A stretch of DNA of 64,000 nucleotides from Zizania palustris (Eukaryota; Streptophyta; Magnoliopsida; Poales; Poaceae). Each line of letters opens with the position of its first letter. Position 1 is the first letter of the stretch. The stretch covers positions 16,661,913 through 16,725,912 of the forward strand of contig JAAALK010000086.1 of assembly GCA_019279435.1 (NCBI GenBank), in the 5' to 3' direction. The notes under the pieces were generated by a model, which did not search any database, had not been told where the DNA came from, and saw only the letters and a program-made list of their open reading frames with translations. Position numbers and translations under genes: made by a program. Shown here one piece after another: positions 11,024 through 21,574 of the stretch.

Positions 11024-12016
11024 TATTTATTATATGCTGTTTTTTGTTTCTGTTAAAAATATGAAAAGTACTCGATAACCATCATTCCGATCTGTTTTCG
11101 GACCATTTTTGTGCGTGTTAGCCAGCGAGAGGCCGGCGGCGCGGTCCGGCCGGACATACTACCTGCTCGCCATTGGCCGAGGCGCCGAGCAAGGCGCTCG
11201 GTCCTGTACCCTGTACCCGGCCGCCGGCGACGCCGCAGTAACTACCGGCCACGTGCCGCTGTCTTCCGCCGCCCGATCCGATCCACATCCACCCATCGAG
11301 GAGGCCGCGCGTGTTCGTTCGCCGTCGGTTGCGCCGTCCCCTACATACCGGTCCGCGCGCCGTACCGTGGCGTACGCCGTGCTAGCTCTCGCTCTCGCCG
11401 TCGCCGATCGACCCAGCTAGCGGCACGTACGTACGGCATGCTCGGCCACAGGTCGTACCCTATGATCCGTACGGCCACGGCCACAGCCACAGCTCAACCA
11501 AATACATATTTAACTTTGCTTTGCAGCTAGTCAATACTTATCATGTTAAACTTTAATCTATTTTGAAGCGTACATGTTTTACTCGATTTTTATAGATTTT
11601 TTTGGAATAATTGGAAATGTGTCATTTTACTTTTTAGTATTTGAAAATATAATTAAGTTGTACATTTTTAAAAAAATATACACAATTAGATCAAAATCTA
11701 AAGTACTGTACTAATATCAAATAGTTAGATTTATTTATTTTAATCTTATTTGGAAATTAACGGTCAAAGTGTATATACCCTTAGTCAAAACTAACTAATG
11801 TTCACAAAAACAGAGCATAATATTTAGTATTTTCTCGGTTTCAGAATATAACCAGTTATATTATCTACAATTTGACTAAAATATAAAAAAATAATACTCC
11901 TAAAATATAACTTTAATTTCCAAATTAACCATACTACTCCGAAACACGATTATTTGTTTTTTTTCGGTCAAGCGCTATAGAACCAATTAACACTCGTTCT
12001 AAAAATACCTATCTAT
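11024..12016. other. Intergenic DNA with a GC-rich island
   Basis: 11110-11480 is strongly GC-rich with two overlapping plus-strand ORFs of 103 and 139 codons. Neither shows a domain, and both are arginine/alanine-rich as expected from composition. The rest is AT-rich. It could be a relic promoter or CpG island; no gene is called. Confidence 0.45.
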
Positions 12017-12019
12017 TTA

Positions 12020-12330
12020 GGGGGATGTTTGGATCAAGGAGCTTAATTTTAACCCGTGTCATATCGAATGTTTAGATATCAATTTGAATGACTAAACGTG
12101 TACTAATTATAAAAATAATTGCAGAATCGGAGGATAATTTAGCGAGACGAATTTACTAAGCCTAATTAATATATTATTAGCAAATATTTATTATAGCATC
12201 ATATTGTTAAATCATGGTGCAATTAGGCTAATTAGTTTCGTTTCACGAATAATCCATCGATTATGAATGAGTTTTATAAATAATCTATATTTAATACTCG
12301 AAATAATATCTAAATTGTGTACGTTAAAAT
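12020..12330. mobile_element. Tourist-type MITE, right-truncated copy
   Basis: Starts after TTA with GGGGGATGTTTGGATCAAGG and shares the interior blocks TAATTATAAAAATAATTGCAG and GCCTAATTAAT with the complete element at 13788. The right inverted end is not recognisable, so the copy is degraded there. Confidence 0.75.
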
Positions 12331-12783
12331 CTAAGGCTTCCACGTCAAGAATTGGTGGGTACGTACCCAGAATTCACGAGGAGCAAGTTGACCGCAAAAG
12401 TACGAGAAGCGCGTATGGGTTAATCCGTTAATGATTGGTAACTCGAGGTAACTACTCGTACTAAATGAACCGTACGTCTACGCCAAAACATAGTACATAC
12501 GACGAGAACATTGGTACGGGATGGAATACGTACAGTGTACGCTGCCATTAAGCATTTATTATTAAGCTGAAATGAAAGAGGAGGCATGTCGCCCTCTCTC
12601 CACATTGACCGGCAGAGCATCTCTAGGTACCTACTCTGCTCATCTGCCGGTCTACGTGATTATTGATTACTGTAGCATGTTAACTAACCGGTAACTACTA
12701 CTGTAAAGTGTGAATTCACCTGTGGTTAATGGCTACTCTGTTTTTTTCTTATACCCTACGGTACAGAATAAGTACTAACATTT

Positions 12784-13026
12784 GCCCTATTTGGAAATAC
12801 ATTTTTTTTGTAGTTTTTTGTATTATATACTGAAAAATATTTGATAATTTCATCTAAAATTTCTGTAAAGTAAAAACTGTAGTATTAAAAATATTGTACT
12901 CAATCTAAAGTATTGAAAACTTTGGTACAAAGCACTTTTTTCTAAAACTGTAGTATTATCGTGGATGTAGTATAGTTTAGTTTTTGAAATACTATAGTTT
13001 CCCAAAATTATGTTTCCAAACAGGGC
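12784..13026. mobile_element. MITE with GCCCT(A/G)TTTGGAAA ends
   Basis: Left end GCCCTATTTGGAAATAC and reversed right end GCCCTGTTTGGAAACAT form an inverted repeat about 243 bp apart. The interior is AT-rich with GTAGTATT repeats. It is probably Tourist-like; the target duplication is not clear. Confidence 0.6.
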
Positions 13027-13787
13027 CTTATTTTTTGTTATGTTGTGGTTGGATGGACTAAAACTAATTGTTAGTTAACTAATAGCTAGAACGAATTATT
13101 AGCTAACTAATTGTTAGTTTGCTAAAAATTAGTCTCAAGACCTTTTGGATAATTTAGACTAACAGATGACTAAAATTGATTTTATCCTTGCTATAATAAT
13201 CGTGCTTCAGTAGTATAGTGGCAAAAAAAATCCAAGAGTACTTATTAGCTCAAATTAGTATCCACGGTGTTGTTTGTTTTTTATTGGGTTTATAATAATA
13301 CATCTTATTGATTGAATTATAAATATACAATTAGCTTATTGGATTAGGGTTGTGTTAATTTGTTGAGTTTTTTCAAACTTATTTTTATTATAAAGCCAAA
13401 AGCTGAACCAAATAGCTCTCCCACCAACCTAGATTATCAAAACACACCAGATTTATGGTGTACAAAATGAAAGTTGCCTCCAAACTAAATTTTGCAGATT
13501 CTCGGCTCAAAGTTGAATGATTATTAATCACCATAGCATTCATTAGTGGCATATTGGTCCACTTTTTCTCATTGATCTAAAAAGATTAAAATACACATTA
13601 CACTTTTATAGAAATTAACCATGCATATATTGTCACCTCATCCACACTTCAATTTGAGAGCATTAAATATTTTATCATGTAAACATAATAATCCATAACA
13701 ACAGTAATCTAGGTCGCTAAACAACTTTATTTATCTTCCTCCAAATTATTATAAGTTAATTTATTATAATCTTCACGTCTAGTCTAA

Positions 13788-14131
13788 GAGGTTGTTTGGT
13801 TCCATAGACTAAAATTTAGCCTATGTCACATCGGATGTTTGTACATCAATTTGAAGCATTAAACGTGAACTAATTATAAAAATAATTGCAGAATCAGAGG
13901 ATAATTCGCGAGACAAATTTATTAAGCCTAATTAATCCATAATTAGCAAATGTTTACTGTAGCACCACATTGTCAAATTATGGCGTAATTAGACTCATTA
14001 GATTCGTCTCACGAATAATCTATCAATTATGGATGAGTTTTGTAAATAGTCTACACTTAATGCTCCAAAACAGTATCTAAACATTCGATGTGATAGAGGC
14101 TAAAATTTAGTCCCGCTATCCAAACACCCAC
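13788..14131. mobile_element. Tourist/Harbinger-type MITE (344 bp), complete
   Basis: Inverted ends GAGGTTGTTTGG and GTGGGTGTTTGG with extended complementarity (AGACTAAAATTTAG...). The 3-bp target duplication TAA lies on both sides (13785-13787, 14132-14134). TAA/TTA duplications and this interior are typical of grass Tourist elements. Confidence 0.85.
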
Positions 14132-14380
14132 TAAATTGTATTACAATAATCTAAAACTAAAACAAACAACACGGATTAATATAACTACCAAAACAACCAT
14201 TAAAAGAGCATAAATGTGATGCCTACACAGTTTTGTAAGCTACATCAGAATGTTCATAAGTATTCGGCGTATCCTTATCTTCGGTGCTCCTGTCACTTCC
14301 ATAACTGCAAACTATGGTCGGTTGGCGATCGATGTTGTGTTAGAAAAAAACAGTGAGCACCGCCGGTGCAGTGAAGTGTA

Positions 14381-14745
14381 ATGCAGCTAAAAGTGGGTTA
14401 TTGTCCTTTCTTGAACAATATTTCAGAAATAAACTGTAGTGCAGCTAAAGTTGGTTATGAATTATGATCATCTTCTTTCAATGGTATTTTTTTTTAAAAA
14501 AAGATATTCGGTGACTACTTTCATATGTTTTAGGGTTTGTTTGTTTCAGCTGAATTATAGTAATGCAGCTAGAAGTGGGTTATTGTCCTTTCTTGAACAA
14601 TGTTTGAGAAATAAACTGTAGTGCAGCTAAAGTGGGCTATGAATTACGATCATCTTCTTTCGACAATATTTTTTTAAAGAAAATATTCGACTTTCATACG
14701 CTGTTCTAGGGTTTGTTTATTTCAACTTAGGATTATAGTAATTTA
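14381..14745. repeat. Tandem duplication of a 182-bp unit
   Basis: Two adjacent units, 14381-14562 and 14563-about 14745, both begin ATGCAGCTA(A/G)AAGTGGG. They contain TTATTGTCCTTTCTTGAACA, GATCATCTTCTTTC and GGGTTTGTTT in the same order. Divergence is modest. No coding function is seen. Confidence 0.85.
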
Positions 14746-15985
14746 ACTTGTTTTCGTAAACTGAAATAAATATGTCAGCTTATTGTGTTAGCTTATTATA
14801 ATTAAAAGTGCAAATTATAACCAATTAGTTGATGTAACCTAGTTTTTCTATAAGCTGAATTACTACACTTCTAGATTGAAACAAACAAGTCTTAATTTTG
14901 CCACACCATGTATGTCCATGTTGAGGCCAAAATGTTTACTTAAAATAAAAAATAGCGAAGTTTTTTCTGAAAAAGTATTAATAAGTTGGAAAAGAGCTCG
15001 TTCTAGACATATGCAACGTACGTACGTACGTTTTAATATTTTTCTATTCAAGATTAAAATTCAAGCATTAGTAAATCACGAAAAAAATATATCTTACAAA
15101 CTTATATACACCTAAAACTCTAACATGAGTACAGCAACTGGTATTTATTATTTACTAATTTCAGGATTATTAAGCCATAATAAAACCATAACTAAGATTT
15201 TAGCTCGAGCACAGCTCCATATTTATCGATCGTAAATTTTATAATTATTAATGAGAGGTTGTGCAACGTACGTACGGGTTGCTACTGTTTGAACATTCGG
15301 GTGTACACAGACCAGTATTGATCTCCAGCCGTTGATGCTGAAACCGTACACATACCTGGCCGTTGGATCGGATCAAAGGAAGTACCAGGCCAGGCCTGAG
15401 AACGAGATCAGACTGTTGACTGTACTGAACTTGCAGTACGTACGTACGTACGTACGTTGTTATACGGTATCATTTTTTTTCAGAAGAGGAGGAGAATAAA
15501 CAAACAGTACAGTACTTTCCTAAAACACAGACGTACACGCGTATGATTTAATATTCAAACTTTGAAAGTTTGACTAACAGTTATTGTAATAATACATAAA
15601 AATCCGTATTTGAATGCTCTTTTATATTGTGTTGGTTTAACTATGAATAGAACTAGCATAGCATGCTTCAAGAGAAATTTAGAATCAAAGTTTTATGTTG
15701 AAAATCGTGCTAAGTTAAAAAAGTTTTATGTTTTTGGAGGGAATAAGTTAAAATACTTGTCTGTCCATGCCCAGGGTGCTAGCTGCGGGAGTTTCAACTA
15801 TTTGCCTCTTATGTGAATTAATGTTAGACAGATTGACGGCTCAACGTGATTTGCGACGAAACTTTATTTTTATTGATAATGTTAATTATTAATATATTGT
15901 ATTATTCTGAATTTTACTGAAATATAGTAAAACAATAAAAAGTAAATAAGCATAGAAAATATTGTTGGAAAGGAAAAACGAATGT
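14746..15985. other. AT-rich intergenic DNA with ACGT microsatellites
   Basis: Contains (CGTA)n runs near 15018-15031 and 15436-15458. The ORFs at 14863-15115 and 15610-15816 have no recognisable domain or codon signature. No gene is called. Confidence 0.5.
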
Positions 15986-16249
15986 GAAATTCGGCGAATC
16001 TAATGGCTCATACGCAAAAATCTAAGGGTCTCTACATAAAATTCGTACTTATACGCAAAATATAGAAATTAAAGAACTAAAATGCAAATGTATTTTTTTA
16101 TTTTCTAAATTTTCTCTTTTCTTTCCTTCTCATGATTTTGCTTGGCCCTGGAGCGCCGGCACGGTGCGTGGTGCGGGAGCATGCGCGTGGGGAGGTGGTT
16201 GCTGCGCGCAGATAGACCACGCACTACAGGAAAACGATAAACTTACGTC

Positions 16250-16480
16250 GGCCAATTTAATTTCCGTCGGCTTTTGGGAAAGCCGACGGAAGTTAAATAA
16301 CTTCCGTCGGCCCCTGGAGGCCGACGGAAGTTAACTTAACTTCCGTCGGCTTCTGACAGTGGCCGACGGAAGTTAGCGGGGTTTTTCCGCGGCCGATCGG
16401 ATCCCCATAACTTCCGTCGGCCAGCATTAAAGCCGACCGTCGGCTTTAATGCTGGCCGACGGAAGTTATGGGGCTTTTCC
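16250..16480. repeat. CACTA left subterminal repeat array
   Basis: About eight copies of the 13-mer AACTTCCGTCGGC or its complement are arranged as head-to-head pairs that can form short hairpins (for example around 16263-16297 and 16408-16468). In En/Spm elements, subterminal repeats of this kind bind the TNPA protein. Confidence 0.9.
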
Positions 16481-17400
16481 CCCAACCGCGCGCGCGTACA
16501 GGGAGCACTAACTCCCTGTACACGCGCGCCCGGCCCGTTCCACGCCACCGCCGCTCCTGCGCCCGCCGCCTCCTGCGCCTGCCGCCTCCCGCCGCCGCCG
16601 GCCGCCCGGTCCCGCGCGCTCCACGCCGCCGCCGCCTCCCGCGCCCAGCCCGCCGCCGCCCGCCCGCCCGCCCGCCCGCCTCCCGGCCGCCTCGACCGCC
16701 GGCCACCGCCCCCTCCCGGCCATCGCCGCCGTCCGCCCCACCGCCGTCTCCAACACCGCTGCCCGGCCCGCGCCACCCGTCCCGGCCGCCGTCCCCGATC
16801 CGACCGCCGTGAGCCGCCGCCGTCCGCCGGCCTACACAAATCACAAAGTAATTTTTTTCACCGCTTTACGAATTTTTTCGCTTTTTATTTGTGAATTGTT
16901 TCATTGTTAAATTGAATTGGTAGAGACGTATAGATAGATATGGATTACATTTTGTCAATTGATGAATTAAATGATTGATATGGATTATTCCAATATTAAA
17001 TTATGGAGACATATAGATAGCTTTATAGTCCACTAATATCTTTTTTTAATTTGTACTATTATAGTTAAGAAAAAACACTTGTACATGCATTCTACAAAAG
17101 GATTTAAAACACTCAAATTAAGTGGCTTTGATTATTTGATATTCTAGACCGTCATGATCATACATGAATTTTATGAATTTTGTCATTGGTATGCATGAGC
17201 AGATACACTCTAATAGACGTGTATAGGGAGGAAATGTTGAATGATAGTATGAATCTTGTTTTATATGTGATATTCTTTTTTCATATGCAATATATGTTGT
17301 GATATTATGTATAAATTATGCATGATTTCATTGGGTGATTAGTATTATATCTATATATACTTTATTATATATACTTCTTTTCGTATGCAATTTTTTATTT
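16481..17400. other. CACTA 5' region: GC-rich leader then AT-rich intron-like DNA
   Basis: 16510-16830 is almost pure C/G-rich (CCGCC)n-type sequence that produces long proline/arginine ORFs in several frames; I treat these as compositional artefacts. 16840-17400 is AT-rich, like an intron of the transposase transcript. Confidence 0.5.
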
Positions 17401-17441
17401 GACAACAACGTAGATAGTGTAACGAAACCTATGCGTCACCC

Positions 17442-17498
17442 GTTTCGGACCAACATGTCTCACACGTGTCATGCGTGTGAGATGTGTAGGTCCGGAAT
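17442..17498 (+). ncRNA. Short hairpin in the CACTA 5' region
   Basis: Arms TTTCGGACC-AACATGTCTCACACG and CGTGTGAGATGTGT-AGGTCCGGAA pair with one mismatch and G-U pairs, around a 7-base loop. It lies just before the larger hairpin at 17518-17708. This may be an RNA structure or a binding site; function is unknown. Confidence 0.5.
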
Positions 17499-17517
17499 TG
17501 TCCCTTTTTAGACAGCC

Positions 17518-17708
17518 TCAGAGTGGGCGACAGAGCGTGGTTTTATGATGAGTCATGAGTCCGAATGGGATTTCAGTAACATAACCTTGTTGTTCTCCAT
17601 TGCACCACTATCAGGCGTGCAATTGGAGAACAGCGGGGTTATGCTGCTGAAATTTCGTTCGGACTCATGGCTCGTCATAAATACCACGTTTTGTCGGTCA
17701 CTCTTAGG
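17518..17708 (+). ncRNA. Long miRNA-precursor-like hairpin inside the CACTA element
   Basis: Two arms of about 85-90 bases are complementary with a loop near 17605-17616 (around CCACTATCAGGC). The left arm includes CATGAGTCCGAA and ATAACC, the right arm TTCGGACTCATGG and GGTTAT. Aligning the left arm with the reversed right arm, I count 12 differences that keep a G-U pair in plus-strand RNA, one transition that does not, one or two transversions and two single-base bulges. It lies 250 bp upstream of the transposase start, in what would be its leader or first intron. A young MIRNA-like locus is a plausible reading; whether small RNAs are made is unknown. Confidence 0.6.
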
Positions 17709-17956
17709 TGGGTTTAGGACCTATCTTTTCCTATAGACCATGGTTGTCACGGCATCGCCTGCGCCGACTAGGCGTCCAGGCGGTCACCGCCGGACGCCAT
17801 GGTGAATCGCGTCGCCGGCGGGCTCTGCTTCCCCTTGCGTCGCCGGCCGCCCGGCCGCCTCTACTTCCCCTCCGTTGTCCGGAGGCGGAGGCGGGGGGTG
17901 GCCAGGGTGTGTGTATGTTGCGAGCCCCTTGATTGAATGAATGTTTTGCATATAGA

Positions 17957-20900
17957 ATGGCTGAGGACGACCGACGGTGGATGTATAGTGGTTGGATGAA
18001 AAGTGCAGCTCACACGAGGGAGTGGGTAATCAACGCTGAAAAATTTGTTGATCGTGCATTCGCTTTGACAACAAACACTGGCGCGAGGTGCCCATGCATG
18101 AAGTGCAGAAATTCTCGTTGGCAAGACAAGAGGACGTTGTCATTGCATATTTGCAAATATGGTTTCGTGCCAGGTTATGAAGTTTGGTCTTTTCACGGCG
18201 AGACAGGCCGTGAAAAAACGGTATTAGTAGTGGAAGAAGAAGATGATAGCGTTGCTGACGATAGGATGGATGAGATGGTTGATGCTATACGACCGGAGTT
18301 TGAATCAAACCCCGAGGATCCTCCAACACTGGAGGTTCAAAAGTTTTTCGACATCCTTCGAGCTTCAGAAGAGCCATTGCATGAGCACACCACCGTAAGC
18401 GTTCTCGCTTTCGTGACTCGTATTATGGCTATTAAGTCAAAGTTTGCATTTTCAAACAATTGTTATAAGGAGCTCTTGAATCTGATCAGCGATATCCTTC
18501 CTAAGAACCATAAGGTGCCGAAAGACATGTATCAGTCAAAGAAAATGCTTTCTGCTCTCGGTATGGAGTATGAGAAGATTGATGTGTGCCGAGATAATTG
18601 TATGTTGTTCTGGAAAGAACATAGTAATGAGGTGAAATGCTTAAAATGTGGTAAACCGAGATTCGTAGAGGTCGTAAATGAAGACGGAGAGAAGGTGACG
18701 ACAAAGGTTGCTCATAAGCAACTTCGTTACATGCCTCTTACACCTCGGGTGAAACGATTGTTTCTATCAAAGAAAACCGCTAGACATATGCGATGGCATA
18801 AAGAAGGTGTACGTGAGAATAATCAAGTAATGGTGCACCCATCTGATGGTACGGCATGGAAGGCTCTAGATGATTTTGATGCAGACTTTGCTAGTGATGC
18901 AAGGAATGTTCGCATCGGGTTGGCAACTGATGGATTCACGCCTTTCAATGTAACGACATCGTCGTACTCTTGTTGGCCCGTGTTTGCTATTCCATACAAT
19001 CTTCCACCTTCATTTTGTATGAAATATGAATTTATGTTCCTGTGTCTCATTATACTCGGTCCAGATCATCCTGGAACACGACTAAACGTGATGCTGAAGC
19101 CCTTAATTGAAGAGTTGAAACAATTGTGGAAAGGAGTTGAAGCATATGACTATGACCAGAAACAAAAATTCAATCTTCGAGTTGTGTATCTGTGGTCGGT
19201 CCACGATTTTCCGGCATACGATATTTTTTCTGGTTGGAGTTGTCATGGAAGGTTGACATGCCCGATATGTGCGAAGGACACAGATTGTTTCCGTCTGAAC
19301 TTCGGGGGAAAGATTTGTTACTTTGATTGCCATAGATGCTTTTTGCCCATGAATCACCCATTTAGGTTACAGAGGAACAATTTCAAGAAGGACAGCATTG
19401 TTGTAAAGGGACCACCAAGGCGTTTAAATGGTACAGAAATCGCTGATATGCTGAATGAGTTGGTCCTTAATGAAAATGAGGATGGATTTGTAGGATTCGG
19501 AACCGAACATAATTGGACCCACATATGTGGCTTATGGGAACTGCCGTATGTCAAATCACTAATTTTGATGCACAACATTGACGTTATGCATCAGGAACGT
19601 AATGTTGGTGAAAGCATTATAAGTACATGTATGGATTTTACTGACAGGACAAAAGATAATGTAAAGGCGAGAAGAGATTTAGCTGAGATTTGTAATCGAC
19701 CAACCCTTGAGTTGACGAATAGTGGTGGCAAGCCACGTGCCCCATTTTGTTTAAAACCTAAAGAAAAAAACAAGTAATGAGGTGGTTGAAAAATTTGAAA
19801 TTCCCAAATGGTTACGCCGCGGGATTTAGAAGAGCTGTGAACTTGAAGACAGGGAAATTAAATGGATTGAAAAGTCACGATTACCACATAATAATGGAAA
19901 GACTCCTTCCTGTAATGTTTCGTGGGTACCTGAATGATGATGTGTGGAAGGCGTTAGCTGAGCTGAGCCATTTTTATAGACAACTTTGTGCGAAAGAAAT
20001 TAAGAAAGATATGATGGAGATGCTAGAGAAAGAGATCCCGGTGCTTTTATGTAAACTGGAAAAAATATTCCCTCTAGGGTTCTTCAATCCAATGCAACAT
20101 TTACTGGTTCATCTGTCATATGAAGCTAAGGTAGGTGACCCTGTGCAATATAGGTGGATGTATCATATTGAAAGGTCCCTAAAGAAGCTTAGAGCAATGG
20201 TTGGTAATAAGGCCAGAGTTGAAGGTTGCATCGCAGAAGAATTTAAATTGAAAGAGATAGCATACTTCACTAGTGTATACTTCGCTGAGCATCACAATGT
20301 CAACACACCTGCTACACGGTACCATATGGATGAAGACCATCCTTGTAGTGATCTCCAAATATTTGGGTGGAAGGGCATAACTGTTGGTGTCTCCACGACA
20401 TATTATGTAACTCAGGAAGAACGAACAAATGCCTTGCTCTACATATACTCAAATATGGAAGAGATGGAACAATATTTCGCGTAAGTGATTCGTTTTAGTT
20501 TTATATTTTACCTCCAAATTTTATACCCGTTTGTTTACCTATTCGTTACATTGACAGTATGTTTGATTCGAAATACTTGACGTCTGGTCGTCAACCAACG
20601 GAGAAGCAATTAGATAAATTGCGTCGAGAAGGAGTAAATGGCGGGCCTAGTTTTCTCACTTGGTTCAGATAACATGTAAATCCTTACCTTTTCTGACACG
20701 TATTATTTTACTCTACTAGGTTAATTATCTTATAATCTCTTATGATTTGCAGTGCGTGCTCGCTGACAATGTACATATAGACTTGCGACAGCTCTCTTAC
20801 GGGAGTATTAGTGCCAAAAGTTACGGTCGCTATGATGTTAATGGTTTCCGCTTCCGTTCAACTATTTTTGAAGCATATCGACCTCTAGCGGCAACAACTA

Positions 20901-21463
20901 ATACTGGAGTTGTTACAAGAGTCATTGATGGACAAGGACACGAAACTATGTATTATGGAATCATCAAAAATATAATCGAGTACAAATTTGCCGGGAATAA
21001 GGAGATTAAAGTAGTCTTCTTCGATTGTGATTGGTTCGACCCTAAACATGGTACTCGTGAAAACCAATTTGGGATGGTTGAAGTCAAACACGCAGAACGA
21101 TTATCTGGTTGCGACAATTTTGTCCTTGCTCACCAAGTCGAGCAGGTGTATTATATGCCCTACCCATGTGAAAAACTAAGTGCTTGGTGGGTAGTCTACA
21201 AAGTGAATCCTCGGGAACGTCTACACACCCCTAGTGATGACGCTTATCAATTGGAGGTTGAAGAGGTCGATGAGGTTTATCAAGATGATGAATTGCCGAC
21301 TTCGTTTAATGTAGAGTCAGAATCGTCGACAGATTTTTTTCTCGGCGATTCTAATGATGTGGCAGTTCCCGAGAAAAGGAAACACCAACATAAGAAGAAA
21401 AAAGTAACATGGCGTGCTTTGGGGAGAAAAGGACAAATTGATCCTGATTTTGATGATAATTGA
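17957..21463 (+). pseudogene. CACTA transposase (tnp2/TNPD-like), disrupted
   Basis: Catalytic-type transposase of En/Spm elements. Exons 17957-20480, 20558-20675 and 20753-21463 have GT-AG junctions. Order of domains: transposase-associated domain at the start (RRWMYSGW...CPCMKCRN), the tnp2 core (RNVRIGLATDGFTPFN, SCWPVFAIPYNLPP, IDVMHQERNV), a DUF4218-like block (GFFNPMQHLLVHL) and a DUF4216-like block in the last exon (LRQLSYG, VFFDCDWFDP). Two lesions break it: a one-base length error in an A-run at about 19764-19770 shifts the frame right before MRWLKNLKFPNGYAAG, and an in-frame TAA at 20670-20672 ends exon 2 six bases early. The first could be an assembly error. The ATG at 17957 was chosen because the family begins just before the WMY motif. 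Confidence 0.9.
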
Positions 21464-21574
21464 CAAGTAATTGTTTTCATACATGGATATGCAATATACT
21501 TCATATTACATGTTTTTTCATACGTACAAACCTTCTTTACTAATAAATGCTTGTTTGTGCTTATTTTGAACAGG

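Noticed and set aside
11109..11530. Overlapping GC-rich ORFs of 103 and 139 codons
   Set aside because: No domain, arginine-rich in one frame and alanine/serine-rich in the other, no splice or promoter support.
16446..16844. Long proline/arginine/glycine ORFs on both strands
   Set aside because: They result from a (CCGCC)n-type GC-rich block in the CACTA leader; open in several frames at once with no domain.
17518..17708. Identity with rice miR820
   Set aside because: The miR820 core as I recall it is absent from both arms, so only the genomic context is similar.
17545..17736. 63-codon ORF through the CACTA hairpin
   Set aside because: The ORF crosses both hairpin arms and the loop; the arm differences fit RNA pairing rather than codons.
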